Part shown: piece after piece, positions 6,791 to 15,104 of the stretch
Layout: every line of letters starts with the position of its first letter
Numbering within the stretch: the first letter of the stretch is position 1
Assembly: GCA_014379805.1 (NCBI GenBank)
Contig: JACMLB010000081.1
Span: 1 to 33,764 of the forward strand
Source: Rhodospirillales bacterium
GTDB taxonomy: Bacteria > Pseudomonadota > Alphaproteobacteria > Rhodospirillales > Magnetospirillaceae
Length of the DNA stretch: 33,764 nt
Direction of reading: 5' to 3'
The notes under the pieces: model-generated
Told to the model about the DNA's origin: nothing
Databases searched by the model: none
Seen by the model: only the letters and a program-made list of their open reading frames with translations
Position numbers and translations under genes: made by a program

Positions 6791-8958
6791 GCCCCGCCGC
6801 GCCCATGATCTCGCCCCACCTCAAGGCCAGTGCGCACGCCATCGAGGCGTATCAGCAGCACATGGCGCAGAACGCGCTGGGCGGCTTCTCGGCGGCGTCG
6901 GATTTGGCCGCTTGCCTGCTGCCGTTGCTGAAGGCGCTGGCGTGGAAGGGCGACCCGCGCAACGTTGCCGAGGCATTGCCGCATTTCGCCAACGACCTGG
7001 ACCTTACCGGTCTTCGGAATGTCATGGCGAACCTCAACTATTCCAGCCGGCCAGTGCGGTTGACGGTCGAGGAGATCGACCATCGCCTGTTGCCCTGCCT
7101 GTTCCTACCCGATCGCGGCCATGCCTTGGTGGTCAAATCCAACAAAGACGGCGAGATCGAGGTCTTCGACAGCGCCCAGGGAACCTCGTGCCCGTTAAAA
7201 ACCACTAAGCTTCGCGGCACGGCTTATTTCTTCTCGCCGGTGGTCTCCAATGTGGGACCCGTCCGGACCGGCTGGTTCCGCACGGTTCTCGACCGCTTCC
7301 GCCCTCTGTTCTGGCAGGCGTTCTTCGTCACCCTGTTCCTGAATTTGATGTCGCTCGGTGTGCCGCTGTTCGTCATGAACGTCTATGACAAGGTCATCGG
7401 CACCGGCTCGACCTCCACGCTGATGGCGTTCTGCGTGGGCGTCGGCATCGCGCTGGTATTCGATACGGTCTTGCGGTCCATCCGTGCCCGCATCCTGGCC
7501 TTCGTCGGCGCGCGCCTGGACAACATCATGGGCAACAACATCTTCCAGCACATCCTATCGCTGCCGCCGGGCTTTACTGAGCGCGCCACCATCGGTGCCC
7601 AGATTGCGCGCATCAAGGATTTCGAATCCGTGCGCGAGTTCTTCACCGGCCCGCTGGCGACGGTGTTCATGGAACTGCCCTTCGCCATCTTCTATTTCGC
7701 CGTGATCTTCATGCTGGGCGGCGTGCTGGCTTTGGTGCCCGTGGTAGGCACCTTCCTGTTCATCATCGGCGGCATACTGGTCCTGCCCGTGGTGCGCAAG
7801 AACGTGGCGGTGGCCGGTCGGGCCTCGTCGCGACGGCAAGAGTTCCTGGTGGAAACCATGGGCAAGATGCGGGCGGTCAAGCTGTCCGCCGGCGAGCACA
7901 ACATCCTCAAGCGTTATCGCGAGATGTCTGCCCGCGCTGCCTATGGCGGTTTCCAAAGCGGCCTCTTCACCGCCATGATCACCGGTGGCGCCAATGTGCT
8001 GATCGTCGCCTCGGGCATGGCGACCATCGCCATCGGCGTGCTGGGCGTCATCGACAATACCATGACCACCGGCGGTCTGATCGCCGCCATGATGCTGGTA
8101 TGGCGGGTGCTGTCGCCCCTGCAGACGGCGTTTACCCTGATCCAGCGGGTCGAACAGGTGCGCGGCTCCATCAATCAGATCGACAGCCTGATGAATTTGA
8201 AGCCCGAGCGCGATCCCAAGGCCATGGTCGCGCCGTTGAAAAATTTGAAGGGCAAGGTGTCGTTCTCGCGCGTCTCGTTGCGCTATTCCAACGACGCCGA
8301 CCCGGCCCTGGTGGGCGTGTCCTTCGATGTGGAACCAGGCGAAGTGGTGGCGGTCACCGGCCGCAACGGTTCGGGTAAGTCCACCATCATCAAATTGATC
8401 ATGGGGCTTTATGCGCCTCAGGCCGGCTCGATCCGCATCGACAATGCGGACATCCGCCAGATCGACCCCATCGAGTTGCGCCACGCCATCGCTTATGTGC
8501 CCCAGGTCTGTAACCTGTATCACGGCACCATTGCCCAGAATCTGCGGCTGGCCCAGCCCACCGCCAACGATACCGACATTCGTTGGGCCTGCGAAATGGC
8601 AGACGTGTGGGATGAAATCCGCCAATTGCCGCGCGGCTTGGATACCAGGGTGGGCGACGGCACCATTGACCATCTGCCCACCAGCTTCGTGCAGAAATTG
8701 TCGCTGACCCGGGCTTATCTCAAGCGCAGCCCGCTGATGCTGTTCGACGAGCCGGTCAATGGCCTGGATTTCGACGGCGACCGCCAGTTCATGCAGGCTG
8801 TCGAGTTCTTCCGCGGCCAATCCACCATCTTCATGGTGACCCACCGCCCCAGTCACCTTCGTTTCGCCGACCGCATCTTGGTGTTCGACGGCGGCTATCT
8901 GCGACTAGCCGGTCCCGCCGAAGAGGTGAGGGCGCGCATTCCTCCGGATCTGATTTAA
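6787..8958 (+). CDS. Type I secretion ABC transporter, permease/ATPase with N-terminal C39-like domain
   Basis: 723 aa; N-terminal ~150 aa C39-like domain without an evident catalytic Cys; TMD; NBD with Walker A GRNGSGKST and Walker B LMLFDEPV. Signature region is LPTSFVQK. 4-bp overlap with upstream ABC gene. Confidence 0.87.
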   Translation: MSPAAPMISPHLKASAHAIEAYQQHMAQNALGGFSAASDLAACLLPLLKALAWKGDPRNVAEALPHFANDLDLTGLRNVMANLNYSSRPVRLTVEEIDHRLLPCLFLPDRGHALVVKSNKDGEIEVFDSAQGTSCPLKTTKLRGTAYFFSPVVSNVGPVRTGWFRTVLDRFRPLFWQAFFVTLFLNLMSLGVPLFVMNVYDKVIGTGSTSTLMAFCVGVGIALVFDTVLRSIRARILAFVGARLDNIMGNNIFQHILSLPPGFTERATIGAQIARIKDFESVREFFTGPLATVFMELPFAIFYFAVIFMLGGVLALVPVVGTFLFIIGGILVLPVVRKNVAVAGRASSRRQEFLVETMGKMRAVKLSAGEHNILKRYREMSARAAYGGFQSGLFTAMITGGANVLIVASGMATIAIGVLGVIDNTMTTGGLIAAMMLVWRVLSPLQTAFTLIQRVEQVRGSINQIDSLMNLKPERDPKAMVAPLKNLKGKVSFSRVSLRYSNDADPALVGVSFDVEPGEVVAVTGRNGSGKSTIIKLIMGLYAPQAGSIRIDNADIRQIDPIELRHAIAYVPQVCNLYHGTIAQNLRLAQPTANDTDIRWACEMADVWDEIRQLPRGLDTRVGDGTIDHLPTSFVQKLSLTRAYLKRSPLMLFDEPVNGLDFDGDRQFMQAVEFFRGQSTIFMVTHRPSHLRFADRILVFDGGYLRLAGPAEEVRARIPPDLI

Positions 8959-8960
8959 CC

Positions 8961-10346
8961 ATGACCAGCCAGAGCCTCGTCCCCCATAAACCCGATCTGC
9001 CCGCCGCGCTTGAGCCAGCTCAGCGCCCGATGGTCAAGCAATCCAGCCGCATCACCCGCCATCTGGCCCAAGCGGTCCAGTTGGAGGAAAGCGGCACTGC
9101 GCCGCTGATCCGCTTCACCATGGTAATGGCCAGCGTCGCCTGCCTAGCCTTCGTCGGCTGGGCCGCTGTCACCCATGTGGATGAAGTGGCGGTGACCGAA
9201 GGCGAGGTGGTTCCCACCGGTTCGGTCCAAACCGTTCAGCATCTGGAAGGCGGCTTGATCGAAGAGGTGCTGGTCAAGGAAGGTGAACTGGTCGACCGCG
9301 ATCAAGCCTTGGTCAAACTGTCGCCGGCCTCCGCCTTGGCCGATCTGGACCAGACCCGGGCGCGCGAAATGACGCTACTGCTGAAGGCGGAACGTCTGCG
9401 CGCCTTTACTGACACCCGCCAGCCGGATTTCTCGTTCGGCAAGGGCTATGAACGGCTGGTTGCCGACAATCTGTCCATCTTCCACGGCCAGGTGCAGTCA
9501 CGCGACAACGGACGTTCGGTCACCCTGAGCCAGATCGATCAGAAACGCTCGGATCTCCACGTGCTGGAAAACCAGCAATCGGCATTGCGTGACCAAATCG
9601 GCTCATTGGCGCAAGTTCTGTCAATGAAGGAAGAGCTCGTAAACAAGGGGTTGATCAGCCGCGTCAATTACCTGGATACCAAGCGTGAGCATTCCCGCCT
9701 CCAAGGCGAATTGACCCGAACCATCGGCCAGACCACGACCGCGCGGGATTTGTTGCGGGAGACGGAACAGCGTCTGGTGGACCAGCAATCCACCTTGCAC
9801 AAGCAGGCCATGGACGAATTGGGTGTGGCGGTTTCCGAACTGGCCCAGGTTCAGGAAACCATCGGCCGGCTGGAAGACAAGGTGAAGCGCCTGATGGTGG
9901 TTTCGCCGGTAGCCGGCTATGTCAAGGGCCTGACCGTGCGCAATGTGGGCGCGGTCATCCAGCCCGGCGGTCTGCTGTGCGAAGTGGTCCCGGTAAACCG
10001 CGAGATGAAGGTGGAGGCCAAGGTCCTGCCGCGCGATATTGGCCACATCAAGGTCGGCCAACCGGTCAAGGTCAAGGTGACTACCTTCGACTTCGCCCGC
10101 TACGGTGCGATCCTGGGTGAATTGCAGGCCATCTCCGCCACCACCTTCCTTAATGACAAGGGTGAGCCTTATTACAAGGCTCAAGTGAAGCTGTCCCAGG
10201 GCTATGTGGGTAGTGATCCGGCGTTGCGGGTGGTCACTCCGGGCATGACCGCCCAGGCGGAAATCATCACCGGCGACAAGACCCTGCTGCAATACATGCT
10301 CAAGCCCATCTTCACCCAGATGCAGGAAAGCTTCCACGAGCGCTAA
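8961..10346 (+). CDS. HlyD-family type I secretion membrane fusion protein
   Basis: Single N-terminal TM, TEGEVVPTGSVQTVQHLEGGLIEEVLVKEGELVDRDQ lipoyl-like half, coiled coil, C-terminal VTPGMTAQAEIITGDKTLLQYMLKPI. Confidence 0.92.
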   Translation: MTSQSLVPHKPDLPAALEPAQRPMVKQSSRITRHLAQAVQLEESGTAPLIRFTMVMASVACLAFVGWAAVTHVDEVAVTEGEVVPTGSVQTVQHLEGGLIEEVLVKEGELVDRDQALVKLSPASALADLDQTRAREMTLLLKAERLRAFTDTRQPDFSFGKGYERLVADNLSIFHGQVQSRDNGRSVTLSQIDQKRSDLHVLENQQSALRDQIGSLAQVLSMKEELVNKGLISRVNYLDTKREHSRLQGELTRTIGQTTTARDLLRETEQRLVDQQSTLHKQAMDELGVAVSELAQVQETIGRLEDKVKRLMVVSPVAGYVKGLTVRNVGAVIQPGGLLCEVVPVNREMKVEAKVLPRDIGHIKVGQPVKVKVTTFDFARYGAILGELQAISATTFLNDKGEPYYKAQVKLSQGYVGSDPALRVVTPGMTAQAEIITGDKTLLQYMLKPIFTQMQESFHER

Positions 10347-10824
10347 GGGCTTGTTCCTCGACACTGATACGGTAAGCCAGCAGCGCACCGTTGAGGATTG
10401 AGAACACCACCGCCACGGCCAACGCGTCGAAGGCCAGGGGCAGCAAGGCGATCTCGCCGGCCACCACCCAGTAATTCGGGTGACGCAGCCAGCGATAAGG
10501 CCCGCGCCGAACCAGCGGCGCTCCCGGCAAGGTGAGAATGCGCGTGGTCCAATAGGGACCCAGGCTGGCAATCACCCATACCCGCGCCACCATGAGCAGC
10601 CCAAAGCCCACCAGCGGCACGGCATGGGGCTCGGCCTGCCACGGCACCAAGGCCAGCAGGCTCAGCAGCCACGCGCTATGCAGAACGATGAACAGCGGGT
10701 AATGGCCGGCGCCCACCTCGTAAGCGCCACGGGCCAGCAAGCGGCGCGTGTTGGCCTTGGCGTGTGCCAGTTCCAGCAAACGTTGGGCGATGACCAGGGC
10801 CATGATGGCGAGGAAGGTGTTCAT
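10312..10824 (-). CDS. Isoprenylcysteine carboxyl methyltransferase (ICMT)-family membrane protein, likely partner of the adjacent T3PKS
   Basis: GPYWTTRILTLPGAPLVRRGPYRWLRHPNYWVVAGEIALLPLAF motif; ATGA overlap with the T3PKS stop codon. Confidence 0.8.
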   Translation of the reverse strand: MNTFLAIMALVIAQRLLELAHAKANTRRLLARGAYEVGAGHYPLFIVLHSAWLLSLLALVPWQAEPHAVPLVGFGLLMVARVWVIASLGPYWTTRILTLPGAPLVRRGPYRWLRHPNYWVVAGEIALLPLAFDALAVAVVFSILNGALLAYRISVEEQALSARGSFPASG

Positions 10825-11852
10825 GGCGTTTCCAGCAGCAGGAAGCCCACGGTAAACCCCGGCCCCAATGCGGCGGCGACGGAGTGGCGGGGCAGGGGAC
10901 CGGCCAGGGCGCGCTCCAACACGAACATCAAGGTGGCCGCCGACATGTTGCCGTACTCACGCAAAACGTCGCGCTCCAGCGCCAATGTGCCCGGCGCCAG
11001 GGTCAGGGCTTCCTCCAACGCATTCACCACCTTGGCGCCGCCGGGATGGCACAGGAAGCGGTCGATCTGGCTGTGCTCCAGCCCATTGGCGGCGAGCCAG
11101 CCGTCTAAAGCTGGGCGGAAATGGCGGGCGACCAAAGGCGGGATGTCGCGCGAAAACTGGACGCCGAAGCCGTCATCCTCGATGTGCCAGCCCATGATAT
11201 CAAGGGAATTGGGCCAAGTGTGTTCGCCCCAGGCGGTCAGCGCTGGCCCGTCAGCCTGGGTTGACACTAGGGCAGCGGCGCAGCCGTCGCCGAATAAAGC
11301 GGTGGCCACCATGTTGCTGGCCGAGCGGTCGCCGGGTCGGAAGGTCAGCCCGCACAATTCCACCACCACCATCACCACATTGGCGCCCGGCATGGCTTTG
11401 GCCAAGGCCGCCGCCCGCGCCAGCCCCAGCACGCCGCCGGCGCAGCCCAGGCCGAAGATGGGCAGGCGGGTGACGTCCCGGCGCAGCTTAAGCCGCTCCA
11501 TCAGCAGGGCGTCCAGGCTGGGCGTGCACATGCCGGTGGTGGAGACCGCCACCACCGCGTCCACCTGATCCAGCCGCAACCCGGCCTTGGCGACGCAATC
11601 CTCCACGGCGCGCGCGGCAAGCTCCAGGGCGTGCTCCATGAACAGGTCCGAGCGTTCCTTCCAGCCATGGGGGCGCAGATACCAGTCCAGCGGCACGCAG
11701 GACCGCCGCTGCTCGATCCCCGCATTGGCGTAGATGGGGCCAAGGCGGTCGAGTTCGTCGCCGAACAATTGCCGCGCCATGGCCGCCACCTGGGTTCGGG
11801 TGATCGTATGGGGCGGTGCGGCGGTGGCGATGGCGGCGAGGCGTGGCGGCAT
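10821..11852 (-). CDS. Type III polyketide synthase (chalcone/stilbene synthase-like, alkylpyrone type)
   Basis: Likely start MPPRLAAIATAAPPHTITRTQ at 11852 (the longer ORF extends antisense to the next gene). Cys-His-Asn triad in FGLGCAGGVLGLARA, FLCHPGGAKVVNALEEAL, EYGNMSAATLMFVLE. Confidence 0.88.
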   Translation of the reverse strand: MPPRLAAIATAAPPHTITRTQVAAMARQLFGDELDRLGPIYANAGIEQRRSCVPLDWYLRPHGWKERSDLFMEHALELAARAVEDCVAKAGLRLDQVDAVVAVSTTGMCTPSLDALLMERLKLRRDVTRLPIFGLGCAGGVLGLARAAALAKAMPGANVVMVVVELCGLTFRPGDRSASNMVATALFGDGCAAALVSTQADGPALTAWGEHTWPNSLDIMGWHIEDDGFGVQFSRDIPPLVARHFRPALDGWLAANGLEHSQIDRFLCHPGGAKVVNALEEALTLAPGTLALERDVLREYGNMSAATLMFVLERALAGPLPRHSVAAALGPGFTVGFLLLETP

Positions 11853-12005
11853 GGAATGTCCTTCGCGGCAGGGTTGAGGCTTGGCAAATATGGGAGGTGT
11901 CCAAGCGCAAGGCGAGGGGTCGCGGAAGGAATATGGTGTGGGAAGGCTGTTGCGCCCGGGGGCCGGGCGCTCCATTGTGCGCACAGCCCCTTCGGATTGA
12001 CTATC

Positions 12006-12701
12006 ATGACCAGTGACGCCCCCCAGAACATTCCGCCAATTGAGCCTGAATCCCTGCATCTGAGCCTCGCCGCCCGTCTGCGCGCCTATTTCTTTGCCGG
12101 AATCCTGGTGACCGCCCCGGTCTCCATCACCTTCTATATCGCTTGGCAGTTCGTGAAGTTCATGGACGATCAGGTGTCGCCCCTGATCCCGCCGGCCTTC
12201 AACCCGCAGAATTGGGGCATTCCCGGCTTCGGCTTGGTGCTTGTCGCTGTATCGCTGACCCTGATCGGCGCCTTGACTGCCGGCTTGGCCGGACGCTTGC
12301 TGGTGCGGGTCTACGACGCCGTGCTGGAGCGCATGCCGGTGCTGCGCGGCATCTACTCGGCGGTGAAGCAGATTTTCGAGACCATGCTGGCGCAGAAAGC
12401 CAACGCTTTCCGCGAGGTCGTGCTGATCGAATATCCCCGCGCCGGCATCTGGACGTTGGGCTTCATCACCGGGACGACCAATGGCGAGGTGCGGGATTGT
12501 TTCGACAAGGAAATGGTCAACGTCTTCGTGCCCACCACGCCCAACCCGACCTCGGGCTTCCTGCTGTTTGTGCCGCGCAGTGAGGTAAGGGTACTGGAGA
12601 TGAACGTCGAGGACGGCATCAAGATGGTGGTGTCCACCGGCATCCTGACGCCGCCGCCGCGCAAGGCGGAAATCCTGATCAGCCCGAACGTAGAGTCCTG
12701 A
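12006..12701 (+). CDS. DUF502 family membrane protein
   Basis: Start at MTSDAPQNIPP (12006); LRAYFFAGILVTAPVSITFYIAWQFVKFMDD...GIYSAVKQIFETML...VFVPTTPNPTSGFLLFVPRSEV is characteristic. Confidence 0.85.
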   Translation: MTSDAPQNIPPIEPESLHLSLAARLRAYFFAGILVTAPVSITFYIAWQFVKFMDDQVSPLIPPAFNPQNWGIPGFGLVLVAVSLTLIGALTAGLAGRLLVRVYDAVLERMPVLRGIYSAVKQIFETMLAQKANAFREVVLIEYPRAGIWTLGFITGTTNGEVRDCFDKEMVNVFVPTTPNPTSGFLLFVPRSEVRVLEMNVEDGIKMVVSTGILTPPPRKAEILISPNVES

Positions 12702-14760
12702 CGGCGGCATCGCGGTCGAACAGGTAAAGCAGCACGCGCAGGGCTTCGCCGCGCGGTGTCTTCAGTTCGGGATCGCGGTCCAGGATCAGGCGGGAGTCAT
12801 CGCGGGCCACTGCCAGCAGATCGCCGTGGATGGACAGATCGGCTAGGGCGAATTCCGGCAGGCCGCTTTGGCGGGTGCCCAGCACCTCGCCGCCGCCGCG
12901 CAGACGCAAATCTTCCTCGGCGATAAGAAATCCGTCTTCGGTGGCGCGCATGATCTCTAGCCGCGCCTTGGCGTTCTCCGACAAAGGCGAGCCGTACAGC
13001 AGCAGACAGGTGGACGCGCCGGAACCGCGCCCGACCCGGCCGCGCAGCTGGTGTAGCTGGGCCAAGCCGAAACGTTCCGCATGCTCGATGACCATGATGG
13101 TGGCCTCGGGCACGTTGACGCCCACCTCGATCACTGTGGTTGCCACCAGAATGTCCAGACTACCTTCGGCAAACTCGGCCATGACCTTGTCCTTGGCCGG
13201 GCCTTTCATCTTGCCGTGCACCAGCCCCACGCGGTCTCCGAACAATTGGGTCAGGTGGCGGTGGCGCTCATCGGCGGCGGCCAGATCGGAACTCTCGGAT
13301 TCCTCGACCAAAGGGCAGACCCAATAGACCCGTGCGCCGTGGGTGATGGCGCGTTGGACTCCACCGATGACGTCGTCCATGCGAGCCAAAGGCAGCACGC
13401 GGGTGTCAACCGGTTGACGACCCGGCGGCTTTTCGTCCAGGCGCGAGCCGTCCATGTCGCCATAGGCGGTCAGCAGCAGGGTGCGCGGGATGGGCGTGGC
13501 GGTCATCACCAGCACGTCCACCGCATGGCCCTTGGCCGCCAATTCCAGCCGCTGGTGAACGCCGAAGCGGTGCTGTTCGTCGATCACCGCCAGGGCCAGA
13601 TCGTGGAAGGCGACTTCCTCCTGGAACAGCGCGTGGGTGCCGATCATTAGATTGATCTCGCCCGCCGCCAGGGCTTCCAGCATGCGGTCGCGCGCCTTGC
13701 CCTTGTCGCGTCCGGTCAGCAGGCCGACCCGGATGCCGGCGGCGGTGGCAAGGGGTTCGATGGTGGCGAGATGCTGGCGGGCGAGGATTTCCGTGGGCGC
13801 CATGATGGCGGCCTGGGCGCCGGTCTCGATGGCGTTCAGCATGGCCAGCAGCGCCACCACGGTCTTGCCGCTGCCCACGTCGCCTTGCAGCAGCCGCAGC
13901 ATGCGGACGGGTTCCGCCATGTCGGCCTCGATCTCGGCCAGCGAACGCTGTTGCGCCCCGGTCAACTGCCAGGGTAAAGCGGCAAGCACCTTGGCCCGCA
14001 AGCGACCGTCGCCCTGGATGGGGCGGCCCTTCAGCCGGCGCATATTGGCGCGCACCATGGCCAGGGCCAATTGGTTGGACAGCAATTCGTCATAGGCTAA
14101 CCGCCGCCGGGCAGGCGAATCCGTGATGATCGCGCTGTCGCTATCGGGACGGTGCAGGGTTTCCAGTGCCTCGCGCCAATTGGGCCACTTCTCACGCGCC
14201 AGCCATGCCGCATCCTGCCACTCGGGCAGTTCCGGGGCGCGGTCCAGGGCGGCGCGGACGGTTTTTGCCACCATGCGGGCGCTGAGGCCGCCGGTCAGGG
14301 GATAGACCGGCTCCACGGTCATGACCTGATCTTGCTCGGCTAGCGGGACCATATGGTCCGGGTGGGTCATCTGAATTTCGTTGTTGAAATGCTCGACCAC
14401 GCCGCTGATGACGCGCCACTCACCCTCGGGCAATTGGCGGCGCAGCCAATCCTCGCGGCCATGGAAGAACACCAGATGAAGGAACCCGGTCTCGTCCGAG
14501 CAGCGCACCCGGTAGGGCCGTTTGGCGCTGGACGAGGGGAAATGGTCATCCACCTGCACCACCAAAGTCGCCACCTTGCCCGATGGCGCGTCCATCACCT
14601 TGGGATTGAAACGGCGGTCGATGACCCCGGAGGGCAGGTGCCACAACAGGTCCACCACCCGTTCACCGGTCAGGCGCTCGTATAAAGGGGCCATTTTCGG
14701 GCCGACGCCGGGCAGTGTGGTGACCGGCGCGAAAAGCGGGTTCAACAGGGTTGGGCGCAT
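12679..14760 (-). CDS. recG: ATP-dependent DNA helicase RecG
   Basis: LLQGDVGSGKTVVALLAML, MAPTEILARQHL, VIDEQHRFGVHQR, MTATPIPRTL, QLRGRVGRG; 693 aa. Confidence 0.95.
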   Translation of the reverse strand: MRPTLLNPLFAPVTTLPGVGPKMAPLYERLTGERVVDLLWHLPSGVIDRRFNPKVMDAPSGKVATLVVQVDDHFPSSSAKRPYRVRCSDETGFLHLVFFHGREDWLRRQLPEGEWRVISGVVEHFNNEIQMTHPDHMVPLAEQDQVMTVEPVYPLTGGLSARMVAKTVRAALDRAPELPEWQDAAWLAREKWPNWREALETLHRPDSDSAIITDSPARRRLAYDELLSNQLALAMVRANMRRLKGRPIQGDGRLRAKVLAALPWQLTGAQQRSLAEIEADMAEPVRMLRLLQGDVGSGKTVVALLAMLNAIETGAQAAIMAPTEILARQHLATIEPLATAAGIRVGLLTGRDKGKARDRMLEALAAGEINLMIGTHALFQEEVAFHDLALAVIDEQHRFGVHQRLELAAKGHAVDVLVMTATPIPRTLLLTAYGDMDGSRLDEKPPGRQPVDTRVLPLARMDDVIGGVQRAITHGARVYWVCPLVEESESSDLAAADERHRHLTQLFGDRVGLVHGKMKGPAKDKVMAEFAEGSLDILVATTVIEVGVNVPEATIMVIEHAERFGLAQLHQLRGRVGRGSGASTCLLLYGSPLSENAKARLEIMRATEDGFLIAEEDLRLRGGGEVLGTRQSGLPEFALADLSIHGDLLAVARDDSRLILDRDPELKTPRGEALRVLLYLFDRDAAVRTLRSG

Positions 14761-14831
14761 GGGGACAAGCTTGGAGGCTGACAGGGAAGCGTTAACGCTC
14801 TATATCCTAGGCATCCCTGATTACCAAGCAA

Positions 14832-15104
14832 ATGCCCGAGATGGATGCACGACTGAAACGACTGAATTTCCGGGCCCATCATATGGGCTCCAACGAAAAC
14901 GATATCCTTTTCGGTGGCTTCGCCGAAAAGTATCTCACCACCCTGTCGCCCGAGCAGGTGGAGCGGTTCGAGGCGTTGATCGCCGAGACCGACACCGACC
15001 TGTTCAACTGGGTCACCGGCAAGGTCGAGGTGCCGGAGCATCTGGACCACGATCTGATGGCGATGATGAAGAAGTTCGTTCAAGAAGAAGCCGCACGCAC
15101 TTGA
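14832..15104 (+). CDS. sdhE: Succinate dehydrogenase assembly factor SdhE (DUF339)
   Basis: RLKRLNFRAHHMGSNENDILFGGFAEKYL...DTDLFNWVTGKVEVPEHLDHDLM; position between recG and mfd as in other alphaproteobacteria. Confidence 0.9.
   Translation: MPEMDARLKRLNFRAHHMGSNENDILFGGFAEKYLTTLSPEQVERFEALIAETDTDLFNWVTGKVEVPEHLDHDLMAMMKKFVQEEAART

Noticed and set aside
7555-8856. 433-aa antisense ORF opposite the second ABC transporter gene
   Set aside because: Same GC-driven antisense artefact, no recognisable motifs.
11852-12710. N-terminal ~286-residue extension of the T3PKS ORF
   Set aside because: It is antisense to the DUF502 gene; T3PKS homology begins at MPPRLAAIATAAPPHTITR (11852).
14522-15100. 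N-terminal ~193-residue extension of the Mfd ORF
   Set aside because: It overlaps recG (antisense) and sdhE (different frame) and shows no Mfd homology.
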